A stretch of DNA of 64,000 bases from Tepidanaerobacter sp. GT38 (lineage in GTDB: Bacteria; Bacillota; Thermosediminibacteria; Thermosediminibacterales; Tepidanaerobacteraceae). Below the pieces are notes generated by a model. That model was not told the origin of the DNA. It searched no databases and saw only the letters and a list, made by a program, of their open reading frames with translations. Position 1 is the stretch's first letter. Each line of letters starts with the position of its first letter. The translations under genes were made by a program, and so were the position numbers. Below are positions 18,167 through 26,442 of this stretch, piece by piece. The stretch is from contig NZ_JAFFJA010000001.1 of NCBI RefSeq assembly GCF_021991635.1, forward strand, positions 1 to 64,000. The letters run 5' to 3'.

Positions 18167-19258
18167 GTGGAAAAAATCAAAGTTGGCGTTATTTTTGGCG
18201 GCCAATCAGGTGAACATGAAGTTTCATTAATGTCTTCTGTGTCGGTTATGAAAGTAATGGACAAAACAAAATACGACATTATTCCAATAGGTATAACCAA
18301 AGAAGGCAACTGGAAACTTTTTTTGGGAGACATTTCAAAAATTGAAAATGGCAGCTGGGAACAAGAAGCAGTACCTGCTTTAATTTCTCCTGACCCAGCT
18401 TCCAAATGTATAATAACACTTAAGGACGGCAAAGAGACTCGTTATTACCTTGATGTGGTTTTTCCCGTTTTACATGGGCCTCGCGGAGAAGACGGCACTG
18501 TGCAGAGTATTTTTGAGATGATGAATATTCCTTATGTAAGCTGTGGTGTCGCATCTTCAGCTATTTGTATGGATAAGGTGTTTTCAAAAAAAATTTTGCA
18601 GCAAAGCAACCTGCCTGTTGTGGATTATAAGGTATATTATAAAAAAGAATTACAAACTAATCTGACCGAAATCATTTCTGAAGTAGAGGTTTCCTTAGGT
18701 TACCCTTGTTTCGTTAAACCTGCCAATCTAGGTTCAAGTGTGGGTATTTCCAAGGCAAAAAGTAGAGAAGAATTAAAAGCTGCGCTTTTGCTAGCTGCAG
18801 AATATGATACAAAAATCCTTGTTGAAAAATTTATCGATGCACGAGAAATAGAATGTTCAGTTTTGGGAAATGACGCACCGCGTGCTTCCCTTCCTGGAGA
18901 GATCATTCCAAGTCGGGAATTTTATGACTATGCTGCTAAATACCTGGACGGTGACAAATCAAAGCTGTTACTTCCCGCTCCGCTTTCTCAAAAGGACATT
19001 GCCACAATTCAACAACTGGCAATTGAGGCCTTCAAAGCTTTAGGCTGCTCCGGTATGGCTAGGGTAGATTTTCTCATGAGCAAAGTCTCTGGCAAAATAT
19101 ATATAAACGAGCTAAATACAATCCCTGGTTTTACAAAAATAAGTATGTATCCTAAAATGTGGGAGATATCAGGTCTTTCATACGGTGCTCTGATCGACGA
19201 GCTAATTCAATTAGCCATTGAGCGCCACAAACAAAAAAATGAGTTGAAACTAGCATAG
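18167..19258 (+). CDS. ddl: D-alanine--D-alanine ligase
   Basis: Makes the D-Ala-D-Ala dipeptide of peptidoglycan. The 363-residue ATP-grasp enzyme shows KVGVIFGGQSGEHEVSLMS at the N-terminus, VFPVLHGPRGEDGTVQ (about 101-116), the ATP-grasp core KPANLGSSVGISKA (about 184-197) and the metal-binding end YINELNTIPGFTKISMYPKM. The omega-loop FYDYAAKY retains the Tyr typical of D-Ala-D-Ala (not D-Ala-D-Lac) ligases. Start chosen as GTG 18167, six bases after AAAGGATGG; the ATG at 18158 would sit on top of that ribosome binding site. A long hairpin at 19284-19336 follows. Confidence 0.95.
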   Translation: MEKIKVGVIFGGQSGEHEVSLMSSVSVMKVMDKTKYDIIPIGITKEGNWKLFLGDISKIENGSWEQEAVPALISPDPASKCIITLKDGKETRYYLDVVFPVLHGPRGEDGTVQSIFEMMNIPYVSCGVASSAICMDKVFSKKILQQSNLPVVDYKVYYKKELQTNLTEIISEVEVSLGYPCFVKPANLGSSVGISKAKSREELKAALLLAAEYDTKILVEKFIDAREIECSVLGNDAPRASLPGEIIPSREFYDYAAKYLDGDKSKLLLPAPLSQKDIATIQQLAIEAFKALGCSGMARVDFLMSKVSGKIYINELNTIPGFTKISMYPKMWEISGLSYGALIDELIQLAIERHKQKNELKLA

Positions 19259-19283
19259 AGATAAGCTGTTTCACATTTGTCCA

Positions 19284-19336
19284 AAAATTGGCATGTTTTC
19301 TTCCGATTTTTGTTGAACATATCACATGCCAATTTT
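19284..19336 (+). terminator. Terminator after ddl
   Basis: AAAATTGGCATG (19284-19295) pairs perfectly with CATGCCAATTTT (19325-19336); the loop can pair further (TGTT/AACA). Followed by AGACTTTTTTT. Confidence 0.85.
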
Positions 19337-19363
19337 AGACTTTTTTTACTTTATTTATTTATC

Positions 19364-19395
19364 TTGACAGTTAATAGTAATTATCGTTATAATTA
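19364..19395 (+). promoter_or_regulatory. Strong promoter of the rubredoxin cluster with overlapping AT-rich inverted repeat
   Basis: TTGACA (19364-19369), 18-base spacer, TATAAT (19388-19393). The inverted repeat TAATTAT-CGTT-ATAATTA (19378-19395) overlaps the -10 element. Fur/PerR-family operators are AT-rich palindromes of this kind, and the genes downstream are oxygen-defence genes, so redox- or metal-responsive repression is plausible. The half-site spacing is not the classical 7-1-7. Confidence 0.65.
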
Positions 19396-19522
19396 AAATG
19401 TAATTGACTTATTTAGGCAATACTCAATCAAAACCTATCGATTTCTACAATTATTATGTTTTATCATATTTATGAATCTTTTGTAAGGGTTTAGTATATT
19501 ATAATAAAGGAGGTTATCTCTA

Positions 19523-19858
19523 ATGTCAAAATGGCAATGTGGCGTATGTGGCTACATATTTGATGGAGATGAGGCACCCGAAAAATGCCCAAAATGCGGT
19601 GCGCCCAAAGAGGAATTTGCAAAGTTAGATGAAGAAACTGCCTCCAAGATTGAGAGATCGAGATTTACCAATAGCCTGCATATTGAATTATTTACCTTGC
19701 TTGAAAAAGTAAAGGAAATCAGCGAAAAAGGTATCAAAGACGAGCTTGATCCTCCATGTGTAAAATTATTTGAAGCAGCCAAAGCTTATGCTGTGGATAT
19801 TCAACAGCGCATAAAAGCTGAACTTAAAGGTCATATGAGCAAAAATAAATGGGGGTAA
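19523..19858 (+). CDS. Rubredoxin-like / rubrerythrin-related protein
   Basis: The 111-residue protein has an N-terminal rubredoxin-type FeCys4 knuckle pair, [20 protein letters not shown] then KCGA (two CxxC pairs within residues 5-28), of the short rubrerythrin-C-terminal type. The remaining about 80 residues are helical ([20 protein letters not shown]) with no obvious di-iron ExxH set. It is probably an electron carrier or sensor in oxidative defence. AAAGGAGG is nine bases upstream. Rubredoxin follows 11 bases after its stop, then NADH:rubredoxin reductase. Confidence 0.8.
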   Translation: MSKWQCGVCGYIFDGDEAPEKCPKCGAPKEEFAKLDEETASKIERSRFTNSLHIELFTLLEKVKEISEKGIKDELDPPCVKLFEAAKAYAVDIQQRIKAELKGHMSKNKWG

Positions 19859-19869
19859 GGAGGACAAAC

Positions 19870-20028
19870 ATGAAAAAATGGGTTTGCACTATATGCGGAT
19901 ACGTTTATGATCCAGAAGTGGGTGATCCAGACAACGGAATCGAACCAGGCACTCCTTTTGAAGATCTTCCTGATGACTGGGTTTGCCCCGAATGTGGTGT
20001 AGGTAAAGATATGTTTGAAGAAGAATAG
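19870..20028 (+). CDS. Rubredoxin
   Basis: A 52-residue classical rubredoxin: [20 protein letters not shown], then [20 protein letters not shown] and [12 protein letters not shown]. The four Fe ligands lie in CTICG (about 6 and 9) and CPECG (about 39 and 42). It carries electrons from NADH:rubredoxin oxidoreductase (next gene) to oxygen- or peroxide-reducing enzymes. AAGGAGG precedes ATG 19870. Its small size makes it easy to miss. Confidence 0.96.
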   Translation: MKKWVCTICGYVYDPEVGDPDNGIEPGTPFEDLPDDWVCPECGVGKDMFEEE

Positions 20029-20032
20029 TTCT

Positions 20033-20054
20033 AAGGCCCGATACATCGGGCCTT
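20033..20054 (+). terminator. Hairpin after rubredoxin, possible attenuator
   Basis: AAGGCCCGA (20033-20041) pairs with TCGGGCCTT (20046-20054), four-base loop, only a weak T-run. It may lower transcription of the reductase relative to rubredoxin. Confidence 0.6.
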
Positions 20055-20086
20055 ATTGTGTCTAATAGAAATATGGAGGATGAACA

Positions 20087-21295
20087 ATGAATCCCATTGT
20101 TATTATTGGTAATGGCATTTCTTCGGTTGCTGCTGCTGAAGCCTTCCGCAAGCATGACAAGGATACCCCAATTGTCATATTCGGCGATGAACCCTATTAC
20201 GCTTATTACCGCATTCGGCTATCAGGTTTAATTGGCGATACCCCTAATTTAGATAAACTATATATTCGAAAACCTGAATGGTACCGGGATCTCAATATAA
20301 AAGTGAATCTTAACCAGAAGGTGATTAGCATTGACCCGGCTAATAATGAGATAACTCTCGAAAACGGCAATACATTTTACTTTTCCAAATTGCTAATAGC
20401 CAGCGGAAGCAGCCCTTTTGTCCCTCCAATTCAAGGGAAAGAGCTTGCCGGGGTATTTTCAATACGATCTATGGATGATGTAATAACATTTAATGATTTC
20501 ATCAGCGATAAAACGCAAGGCGCCGTAATCGGCGGAGGTCTTCTTGGCCTAGAAATTGCCTGGTCTTTAGCAAAAAAAGGTAAGAAAGTACATGTAATAG
20601 AAGGAGCCCCCCACATACTCTTTAAACAACTGGATGAAACTGCTGCTGAAATTTTAACGGATTTAGGCAAAAAGGCTAATATAAACTTTATTGTACAAGA
20701 ACAGTTAAACAAAATATCGGGAAAGGAAAAAGTTACAGATATTCAGTTAGGTAATGGAGAAACTATTCCAGTTGAATTTGTGGTATTTGCTACGGGTGTA
20801 AGATCAAACATTGATTTTGTTAAAAATACTTCCATACAATCGGCACGGGGTATAGTAGTAGATGAATACATGCAAACCTCAGTCAAAGACATATATGCGG
20901 CCGGTGATGTTGCAGAATACAAAGGTCAGGTCTACGGCATCTGGCCTGTTGCTCAAGAACAGGGAAAAACAGCAGGTCTTAATATGGCAGGTCAAAAGAT
21001 TTCATACAGCGAAGTTGTTCCCTCAAATTATTTAAAAGTATTTGACGTAGAAATATATTCCATTGGTGATTTATGTAAAGACGGCAAACCTCACGATACA
21101 ATTAAAAGCTATAGCAACAACATCTACAGAGTAGTGTTTTTTAAAGATAATATTCCCGTAGGAGCGATTCTTTTCGGCGATGTAAAACCTGCCATTAAAA
21201 TCTCAAAAGCTATTAAAGCTAGAACCAAGATTTCAGATAAAATCATAAAAAGTCAAGACTTTGAAGGCTTCCTTAAAGAATGCGATGGCAATTGA
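20087..21295 (+). CDS. NADH:rubredoxin oxidoreductase-like FAD enzyme
   Basis: A 402-residue pyridine-nucleotide-disulphide-type oxidoreductase: FAD fold IVIIGNGISSVAAAEAFRKH (about residues 4-23), NAD fold GAVIGGGLLGLEIAWSLAKK (about 145-164) and the second FAD motif DIYAAGDVAEYKG (about 264-276). There is no redox-active CxxC, as in NROR and nitrite-reductase-type reductases. With rubredoxin directly upstream, transfer of electrons from NADH to rubredoxin for oxygen or peroxide removal is the natural role. GGAGG is eight bases upstream of ATG 20087. Confidence 0.88.
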   Translation: MNPIVIIGNGISSVAAAEAFRKHDKDTPIVIFGDEPYYAYYRIRLSGLIGDTPNLDKLYIRKPEWYRDLNIKVNLNQKVISIDPANNEITLENGNTFYFSKLLIASGSSPFVPPIQGKELAGVFSIRSMDDVITFNDFISDKTQGAVIGGGLLGLEIAWSLAKKGKKVHVIEGAPHILFKQLDETAAEILTDLGKKANINFIVQEQLNKISGKEKVTDIQLGNGETIPVEFVVFATGVRSNIDFVKNTSIQSARGIVVDEYMQTSVKDIYAAGDVAEYKGQVYGIWPVAQEQGKTAGLNMAGQKISYSEVVPSNYLKVFDVEIYSIGDLCKDGKPHDTIKSYSNNIYRVVFFKDNIPVGAILFGDVKPAIKISKAIKARTKISDKIIKSQDFEGFLKECDGN

Positions 21296-21411
21296 TGCCG
21301 CCATTATATCTTTTTAAATGGATGAAATAAAGTGCTATTGTTGCGAGTTTTAAAGAAAGATGAAGAGTGTATTTATAGAATTATGTGTGGTAATATATGG
21401 AGGAGCAGCTA

Positions 21412-21903
21412 ATGAAGACTAGGAAAAGAAAAATTGTGGTTTGGATTGTTTTTGCTATATATTTGGCATTACTGATAAAAGTTATACTTTTAAAATATCC
21501 AATGTCTATGATAAAACATATCTTAAATAGTTCTGAAATTTCATCATTAAGTTTTAGGATAGCCCATAGCAACTTTATACCATTTAAAACTATTCTAGAA
21601 TATCTATCTAAAAGCCAAAACATGAGAATCTCAGTGAAAAATATATTAGGAAACATTGTTGCATTTGCACCATTCGGTTTTCTGTTATCATTACTTATCG
21701 GCAGGATTAATAAGTTTAAATCCATAATATTAAGTGCATTTGTTCTAAGTTTAATGTTTGAAATCATTCAACTATTAACCGCGATTGGCACATTTGATGT
21801 AGACGATATTCTTTTAAATTTGTTAGGTGCAGTATTGGGCTATTTATTTTATCAAATCTTTATGCGTTTTATTAAAGAAAATAAATATTATTATACCGTA
21901 TAA
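21412..21903 (+). CDS. VanZ-like membrane protein
   Basis: A 163-residue membrane protein with four hydrophobic segments (about 8-26, 72-92, 97-118, 125-148). The last ones carry the VanZ pattern NIVAFAPFGFLLSLL and TFDVDDILLNLLGAVLGYL. VanZ of enterococci gives low teicoplanin resistance; most family members have no known role. I start it at ATG 21412, with GGAGGAG at good distance; an upstream in-frame ATG at 21397 overlaps that site. Monocistronic, followed by a perfect terminator. Confidence 0.85.
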   Translation: MKTRKRKIVVWIVFAIYLALLIKVILLKYPMSMIKHILNSSEISSLSFRIAHSNFIPFKTILEYLSKSQNMRISVKNILGNIVAFAPFGFLLSLLIGRINKFKSIILSAFVLSLMFEIIQLLTAIGTFDVDDILLNLLGAVLGYLFYQIFMRFIKENKYYYTV

Positions 21904-21941
21904 TTTATATTATATAATCAAAAGCTGTAGAACAAATTAAT

Positions 21942-21985
21942 AAATGAGAGAACATATTATACATTTATAGTATGTTCTCTCATTT
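21942..21985. terminator. Bidirectional terminator between VanZ-like gene and argH
   Basis: AAATGAGAGAACATA (21942-21956) pairs perfectly with TATGTTCTCTCATTT (21971-21985), followed by GTTTTTC on the plus strand. It lies between two convergent genes. Confidence 0.85.
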
Positions 21986-22044
21986 GTTTTTCAACTTTTT
22001 TAAATTAGGTCTTCATAAAGTTATCCTTAAGCTCTTTCTCTGGT

Positions 22045-23433
22045 TTAGCAGAAAGGATTTTGTTCTAAAAATTTTAGGGCTTTATCAATTTGCCGTTTAA
22101 CTTCTTGTGGAGCCGTCCCACCTAAAGAGGTCCTCCTCTTTACGCAGGATAAGTTATCCAGTGGAGGGAGGGTTACTCCCGAAAGTCTTGAGTCCACTTT
22201 AGATAGATCGCTTTCCTCTAAATCCTCTAGCTTGATATTGCTCTCCTCACAGTATTTGACCATTTTCCCAACCAGCTCGTGAGCAGTCCTAAAGGGAATG
22301 CCGATGGATACCAGGTATTCCGCCAAATCCGTAGCGTTTAAAAATCCCTTTTCCAAATGGCTTGCAATTTTATTGTAGTTAAAACTGGTCTTTTTAATGA
22401 GGGCGGTAAAAATCTCGATGCTGCTTTTTACAGTTTTTACAGTGTCAAAGAGGGCTTCCTTGTCTTCCTGCATATCTTTATTGAAGGCCAAAGGTAGACC
22501 CTTTAACATGGTCAAGGTAGACATAAGATGGCCAAAAACCCTTCCGGTTTTTCCCCTCATGAGCTCAGGAATATCCGGGTTTTTCTTTTGAGGCATTATG
22601 CTGCTGCCTGTGCAAAAATCATCGTCAATGGAAATAAAGCCAAATTCTTGAGAATTCCAAAGTATGAATTCTTCCGCAAAACGGCTCAAATGAGTCATAC
22701 AGAGGGCAGAAAAACTTATAAATTCTACTATAAAATCTCTGTCGCTGACGGCATCCATGGCATTGTCGCAGATATCGCCAAACCCGAGGAGTTCGGCGGT
22801 TTTTTGCCTGTCAATGGGAAGGGTAGTACCCGCCAGAGCACAGGCTCCTAAAGGACAACAGTCCACCCTTTTATAGCAGTCTAAGAGCCTCTCCATGTCC
22901 CTTCTTATCTGTTGAAAATAGGCCATGAAGTGAAAACCTATAGTAACAGGTTGGGCATGCTGCAAGTGGGTAAACCCCGGCATAATGTAATCTACGTTTT
23001 CCTTCGCTTTTCCCACAATGGCCATTCCAAGTTCCTGCAGCAATCCGTAGATTTGGCGGATTTCATCCTTTAAAAACATCCTAGTATCAACGGCTACTTG
23101 ATCATTACGACTTCGGGCGGTATGAAGCTTTCGCCCTACGTCGCCGATCCTCTTAATAAGCTCTTTTTCCACTGCCATGTGGATATCTTCGTCTTCGATA
23201 TTAAACTCTATCTTTCCTTTATCCATATCTTCTTTGATTTCCTCCAGGCCCTGAATAATCTGGCGGCTCTCTTCGTGAGTTACTATTCCCTGCTCAGCCA
23301 GCATGGTGACATGGGCAATACTTCCTTTGATGTCATAAGGATAAAGGATATGGTCAAAGGGAATCGAAGCATTGTATTCCTGTAACAGGCGATCCATCCC
23401 TTTAGAAAACCTTCCACTCCAAAGATTGCTCAT
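22045..23433 (-). CDS. argH: Argininosuccinate lyase
   Basis: Cleaves argininosuccinate to arginine and fumarate. The 462-residue protein opens LWSGRFSKGMDRLLQEYNAS and contains HTARSRNDQVAVDTRMFLKD (about 103-122), HLQHAQPVTIGFH and the fumarase/aspartase-family signature GSSIMPQKKNPD (about 280-291) with the catalytic Ser. Full length. It sits 23 bases after an NhaC-type transporter whose promoter carries ARG-box-like sites; argG is not in the window. Confidence 0.97.
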   Translation of the reverse strand: MSNLWSGRFSKGMDRLLQEYNASIPFDHILYPYDIKGSIAHVTMLAEQGIVTHEESRQIIQGLEEIKEDMDKGKIEFNIEDEDIHMAVEKELIKRIGDVGRKLHTARSRNDQVAVDTRMFLKDEIRQIYGLLQELGMAIVGKAKENVDYIMPGFTHLQHAQPVTIGFHFMAYFQQIRRDMERLLDCYKRVDCCPLGACALAGTTLPIDRQKTAELLGFGDICDNAMDAVSDRDFIVEFISFSALCMTHLSRFAEEFILWNSQEFGFISIDDDFCTGSSIMPQKKNPDIPELMRGKTGRVFGHLMSTLTMLKGLPLAFNKDMQEDKEALFDTVKTVKSSIEIFTALIKKTSFNYNKIASHLEKGFLNATDLAEYLVSIGIPFRTAHELVGKMVKYCEESNIKLEDLEESDLSKVDSRLSGVTLPPLDNLSCVKRRTSLGGTAPQEVKRQIDKALKFLEQNPFC

Positions 23434-23456
23434 GATAGCTTTCCTCTTTCTATTTC

Positions 23457-24968
23457 CTAAATATGTGTATTCTTAATTCGATGGCCATAAGCCTTTGAAA
23501 GAATTGGTAAAACCACTACCATAGCGGCTATGGCTAAAACCAACGCGATAGGGCTACCGGTAAACCCTGCAACTATATATGCTCCAAAGGAAATTATAGC
23601 ATTAAGTACAGCATAGGACAACTGGGTCTTAACGTGATCTACGTGGTCACACCCGGCACCGGTAGAAGCCAAAATGGTGGTATCAGAAATGGGTGAACAG
23701 TGGTCGCCAAACATTCCTCCGGACAGCACAGCTCCAATACAAGCATGAACGGGAGATCCCAGGGCTACTGCCATGGGGATTATTATTGGCATCAATATGG
23801 CATAGGTTCCCCAAGAAGTACCAGTGGCAAAGGACATAATTGCTCCTATTATAAAGATGATGGCAGGGATCGCCCAGGAGGGCACAGTTCCCTTGGTCAA
23901 TTGTGTAATATAATCGGCAGTGCCCAGTTGACCGCTTACTGAGCTGAGGGACCAGGATAATACCAAAATCACTGCAACGGACATCATGCTGCTCATGCCC
24001 TTGACATAAATGCTAAAAGTTTCTTCAAAGGTATTTACTTTATAGTAGAGCATGAGAGCCATTAAAGTAATGGCCGCAAAGAGATATGCAGTGCTTAAAG
24101 CAGCTCTAAATGTCCCGCCGGGTACCTGCTTAAGTGGAAAGCCTAGAGGTGCTAGGATGCCAAAAAGGGATACTAAAAGCACCAAAATGGGTAAAAAAAT
24201 AAGCATAGGGTTACTATTGACATTATTAATTGTTTCTGGCATTCTCATGGGCTTAGAATTTTCCCAAAAGAGCTTACCGGTTTCTTGTACACGCTTTTCG
24301 GCTTTGGCCATGGCGCTAAACTCGTATCCTGTATATGCTACTAGAGGCACCATGATCACTGCCAGGATCGAATAAATATTGAAGGGAATTGACTGAATAA
24401 AAGCAGTCCAGTCGGATTCAGCTATGCTCAAGGCTTCGTATTCCTTTTGAATTAGGCCCATAATGTAGACCCCCCAGCCGATGAAGGGCACCAATACCGC
24501 TACCGGAGATGCTGTACTGTCAATGATCCATGCCAGCTTCTCCCTGGAAACCTTCAACTTATCAAAGAGAGGTTCAAATATAGGGCCTACGATGAGAGGA
24601 GTGCCAAGATCTGAAAAAAAGACGATTATGCCACCTATCCAGGCCGCAATCTGGACCTTTACCCTGGTATTTATAATGTGGCTAACCTTTTCGGCAAAGG
24701 CCGCTGCTCCACCTGATTTTTCCATCAGTTTTATAAATCCACCAATGAATACCAGCAACACCAATACACCTGCATTATAGCTATCGGTGAGCTGCACAAA
24801 TAAATAGTCCTGCATCATGGTGGTGACCGCGGCGATAGGATGGCCTCCAATCAAAATCAAAATACCTAGAAGGACACTAGCAAAAAGTGCTAGTATGACG
24901 TTTTTGTAGGCTATCGATACCGTCACGGCTACGATTACCGGCAGTACTGATAGAAATCCATAATCCAT
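23457..24968 (-). CDS. NhaC-family antiporter, probably linked to arginine metabolism
   Basis: A 503-residue polytopic membrane protein with about 11-12 hydrophobic helices and NhaC-family blocks FFSDLGTPLIVGPIFEPLF, SWGTYAILMPIIIPMA and GGMFGDHCSPISDTTILAST. The family contains Na+/H+ antiporters but also organic-acid and amino-acid/cation exchangers. Gene order (23 bases before argH) and the ARG-box promoter argue that this member moves an arginine-related solute such as ornithine, citrulline or arginine; that is inference. Start is ATG 24968, with AGGGGG seven bases upstream; ATG 24974 is too close to that site. Confidence 0.85.
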   Translation of the reverse strand: MDYGFLSVLPVIVAVTVSIAYKNVILALFASVLLGILILIGGHPIAAVTTMMQDYLFVQLTDSYNAGVLVLLVFIGGFIKLMEKSGGAAAFAEKVSHIINTRVKVQIAAWIGGIIVFFSDLGTPLIVGPIFEPLFDKLKVSREKLAWIIDSTASPVAVLVPFIGWGVYIMGLIQKEYEALSIAESDWTAFIQSIPFNIYSILAVIMVPLVAYTGYEFSAMAKAEKRVQETGKLFWENSKPMRMPETINNVNSNPMLIFLPILVLLVSLFGILAPLGFPLKQVPGGTFRAALSTAYLFAAITLMALMLYYKVNTFEETFSIYVKGMSSMMSVAVILVLSWSLSSVSGQLGTADYITQLTKGTVPSWAIPAIIFIIGAIMSFATGTSWGTYAILMPIIIPMAVALGSPVHACIGAVLSGGMFGDHCSPISDTTILASTGAGCDHVDHVKTQLSYAVLNAIISFGAYIVAGFTGSPIALVLAIAAMVVVLPILSKAYGHRIKNTHI

Positions 24969-25001
24969 AAACATACCCCCTAAAAATGAAAACTAATTAA
25001 C

Positions 25002-25049
25002 ATTATACTCTAAATGAATATTTATTCAATACTTCCGAATAAAAATTCA
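25002..25049 (-). promoter_or_regulatory. ArgR-type promoter region: two ARG-box-like sites over the -35
   Basis: On the minus strand TTGAAT (25029-25024) and TATAAT (25007-25002), 16-base spacer, form a good promoter. TGAATATTTATTCA (25015-25028) covers the -35, and CGAATAAAAATTCA (25036-25049) lies exactly 21 bp upstream, two helical turns. Both resemble the Firmicute ArgR/AhrC box (TGAATAWWTATTCA type). Repression by arginine is expected. Confidence 0.75.
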
Positions 25050-25110
25050 ACAATATAAAAAATTCAGCCTTTCGATATTTGTCCTTCATAAAGAAAGAGC
25101 CAAATAAAAA

Positions 25111-25126
25111 AGACCCCGAAGGGTCT
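25111..25126 (-). terminator. Terminator of the DUF438 gene
   Basis: AGACCC-CGAA-GGGTCT (25111-25126), followed on the minus strand by TTTTTTATTT; starts right after the stop codon. Confidence 0.9.
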
Positions 25127-25129
25127 CTT

Positions 25130-26359
25130 TTAGTCCATAAGTCTTTTTTCGCCTTCTATTTCTTTTATTCTGGTTATATCCTGAGTAACTTCCAGTGTGC
25201 CTACAAATTCCCCATTTTCGTCTCTTACGGCAAAATAGCGGATGTAAATCAGCTTACCGCCCATGTTTATCCAAAATTCCTCTACATCTTTCTTGCCGTC
25301 TTTGAAATCCTTAACCAGTTTCTCCACTATATGCACGCTGGCAGGTGGATGACAGTTTTGCACACTTCTACCGATGACTGCTTTAGTTCGCGTAAAGATT
25401 CTCTCCGGACCTAAAGAAAAGTATTTTACTATGTCATCCTTGTCTACAAAAGTTATGTCTACAGGCAAATGATTAAAGATAAGCTCGATTTGTTTGGGAG
25501 TAAGGATGCCTGTGTCAAATTTTATAGAACCTTTAGTATGGGGATCTGCGACAACATCAGTCTTTTCTGTTAAGTTAATATTTTGTGGTTCCCATTTGGC
25601 AGCAGGCTCTACCAAGCAAAAACCTATTTCGTCACTCTCTTTGTAAATCTCATACCATTCATCCTGAGTTAGGTTTTGAACTGCCATTGGGAAGAGAATT
25701 TTTTCTTCTTTATAGATCATATCCTGTATTCGTTCAAGGTTCTTTTGTATTTTATTTATGATGTTTTGCCTGGCATCTGCATCGTAGTTTTTGAGGTCAT
25801 TGATGACATCTTTTATTTCCCCTCGAATTTCATCATCCACTCCCCACATAACTTTCGGGGGTGCAGTGATGCCGTACTTTTCCAGATAGGGAAATATGAG
25901 GTTCTCCTTGCGGCTGTAGTGTTTATCAATATCCATGAGGAGATTGTACTTTTCCAGAAGTTCTAAGACAACTTTCTTTTGCTCTTGCCGGCTGTCTGCT
26001 GACTTTAGTACCTCAATTCTAGGTTTTATTTCGTTTTCAATCAAATCTTCCAGAGCCCGATTTTCCTGGGTGAATGTATGTATAGGATGACCCGGAATCA
26101 TTTCAGGCTCAGGTTTTTTATCCAAAGTCTCTTTAAAAATTGAGGCGTGAACATCGCACATCTTTTGTATTTCTTCAACCGGCAGCCCCTCTTGAATAAG
26201 GGCCTGCTCCATTGCTGCCACTTCTTCATGAGTCACATCTTTCACAGCTTCTCTAAACTTTTCCTTTACTTCTTCTACTGACTTGCCCTGGTGAAGTTCC
26301 ATAATGATTTGTTTTAGAAGATTTATCCTATACTGTCGATTGTTGATGAGTTCTGTCAT
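25130..26359 (-). CDS. DUF438 protein with hemerythrin-like and PAS domains
   Basis: A 409-residue cytoplasmic protein. Order: N-terminal DUF438 helical domain (RQYRINLLKQIIMELHQGKS; EGLPVEEIQKMCDVHASIFK, about 8-85), a hemerythrin-like four-helix region (about 90-240, with HTFTQENRALEDLI, DKHYSRKENLIFPYLEKYGI and KEEKILFPMA giving HxxxE/HxxxD-type ligands), then a PAS domain (about 295-400: ITFVDKDDIVKYFSLGPERI, CHPPASVHIVEKL, GEFVGTLEVTQDITRI). Likely an oxygen, nitric oxide or redox sensor or an iron-binding protein. Start at ATG 26359 with GGGGTG upstream; the longer frame to 26392 lacks one. Monocistronic by its terminator. Confidence 0.85.
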   Translation of the reverse strand: MTELINNRQYRINLLKQIIMELHQGKSVEEVKEKFREAVKDVTHEEVAAMEQALIQEGLPVEEIQKMCDVHASIFKETLDKKPEPEMIPGHPIHTFTQENRALEDLIENEIKPRIEVLKSADSRQEQKKVVLELLEKYNLLMDIDKHYSRKENLIFPYLEKYGITAPPKVMWGVDDEIRGEIKDVINDLKNYDADARQNIINKIQKNLERIQDMIYKEEKILFPMAVQNLTQDEWYEIYKESDEIGFCLVEPAAKWEPQNINLTEKTDVVADPHTKGSIKFDTGILTPKQIELIFNHLPVDITFVDKDDIVKYFSLGPERIFTRTKAVIGRSVQNCHPPASVHIVEKLVKDFKDGKKDVEEFWINMGGKLIYIRYFAVRDENGEFVGTLEVTQDITRIKEIEGEKRLMD

Positions 26360-26442
26360 TTTTGTATCACCCCGGTATTTTAGTAAAATCAAACTCTTTT
26401 ACAAGTATACCTGTATTGCCCGGGAAATATGTAAAAATGACA

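Noticed and set aside
18043-18432. Minus-strand open frame of 129 codons
   Set aside because: Antisense to the start of ddl, spanning its promoter; no family and no ribosome binding site.
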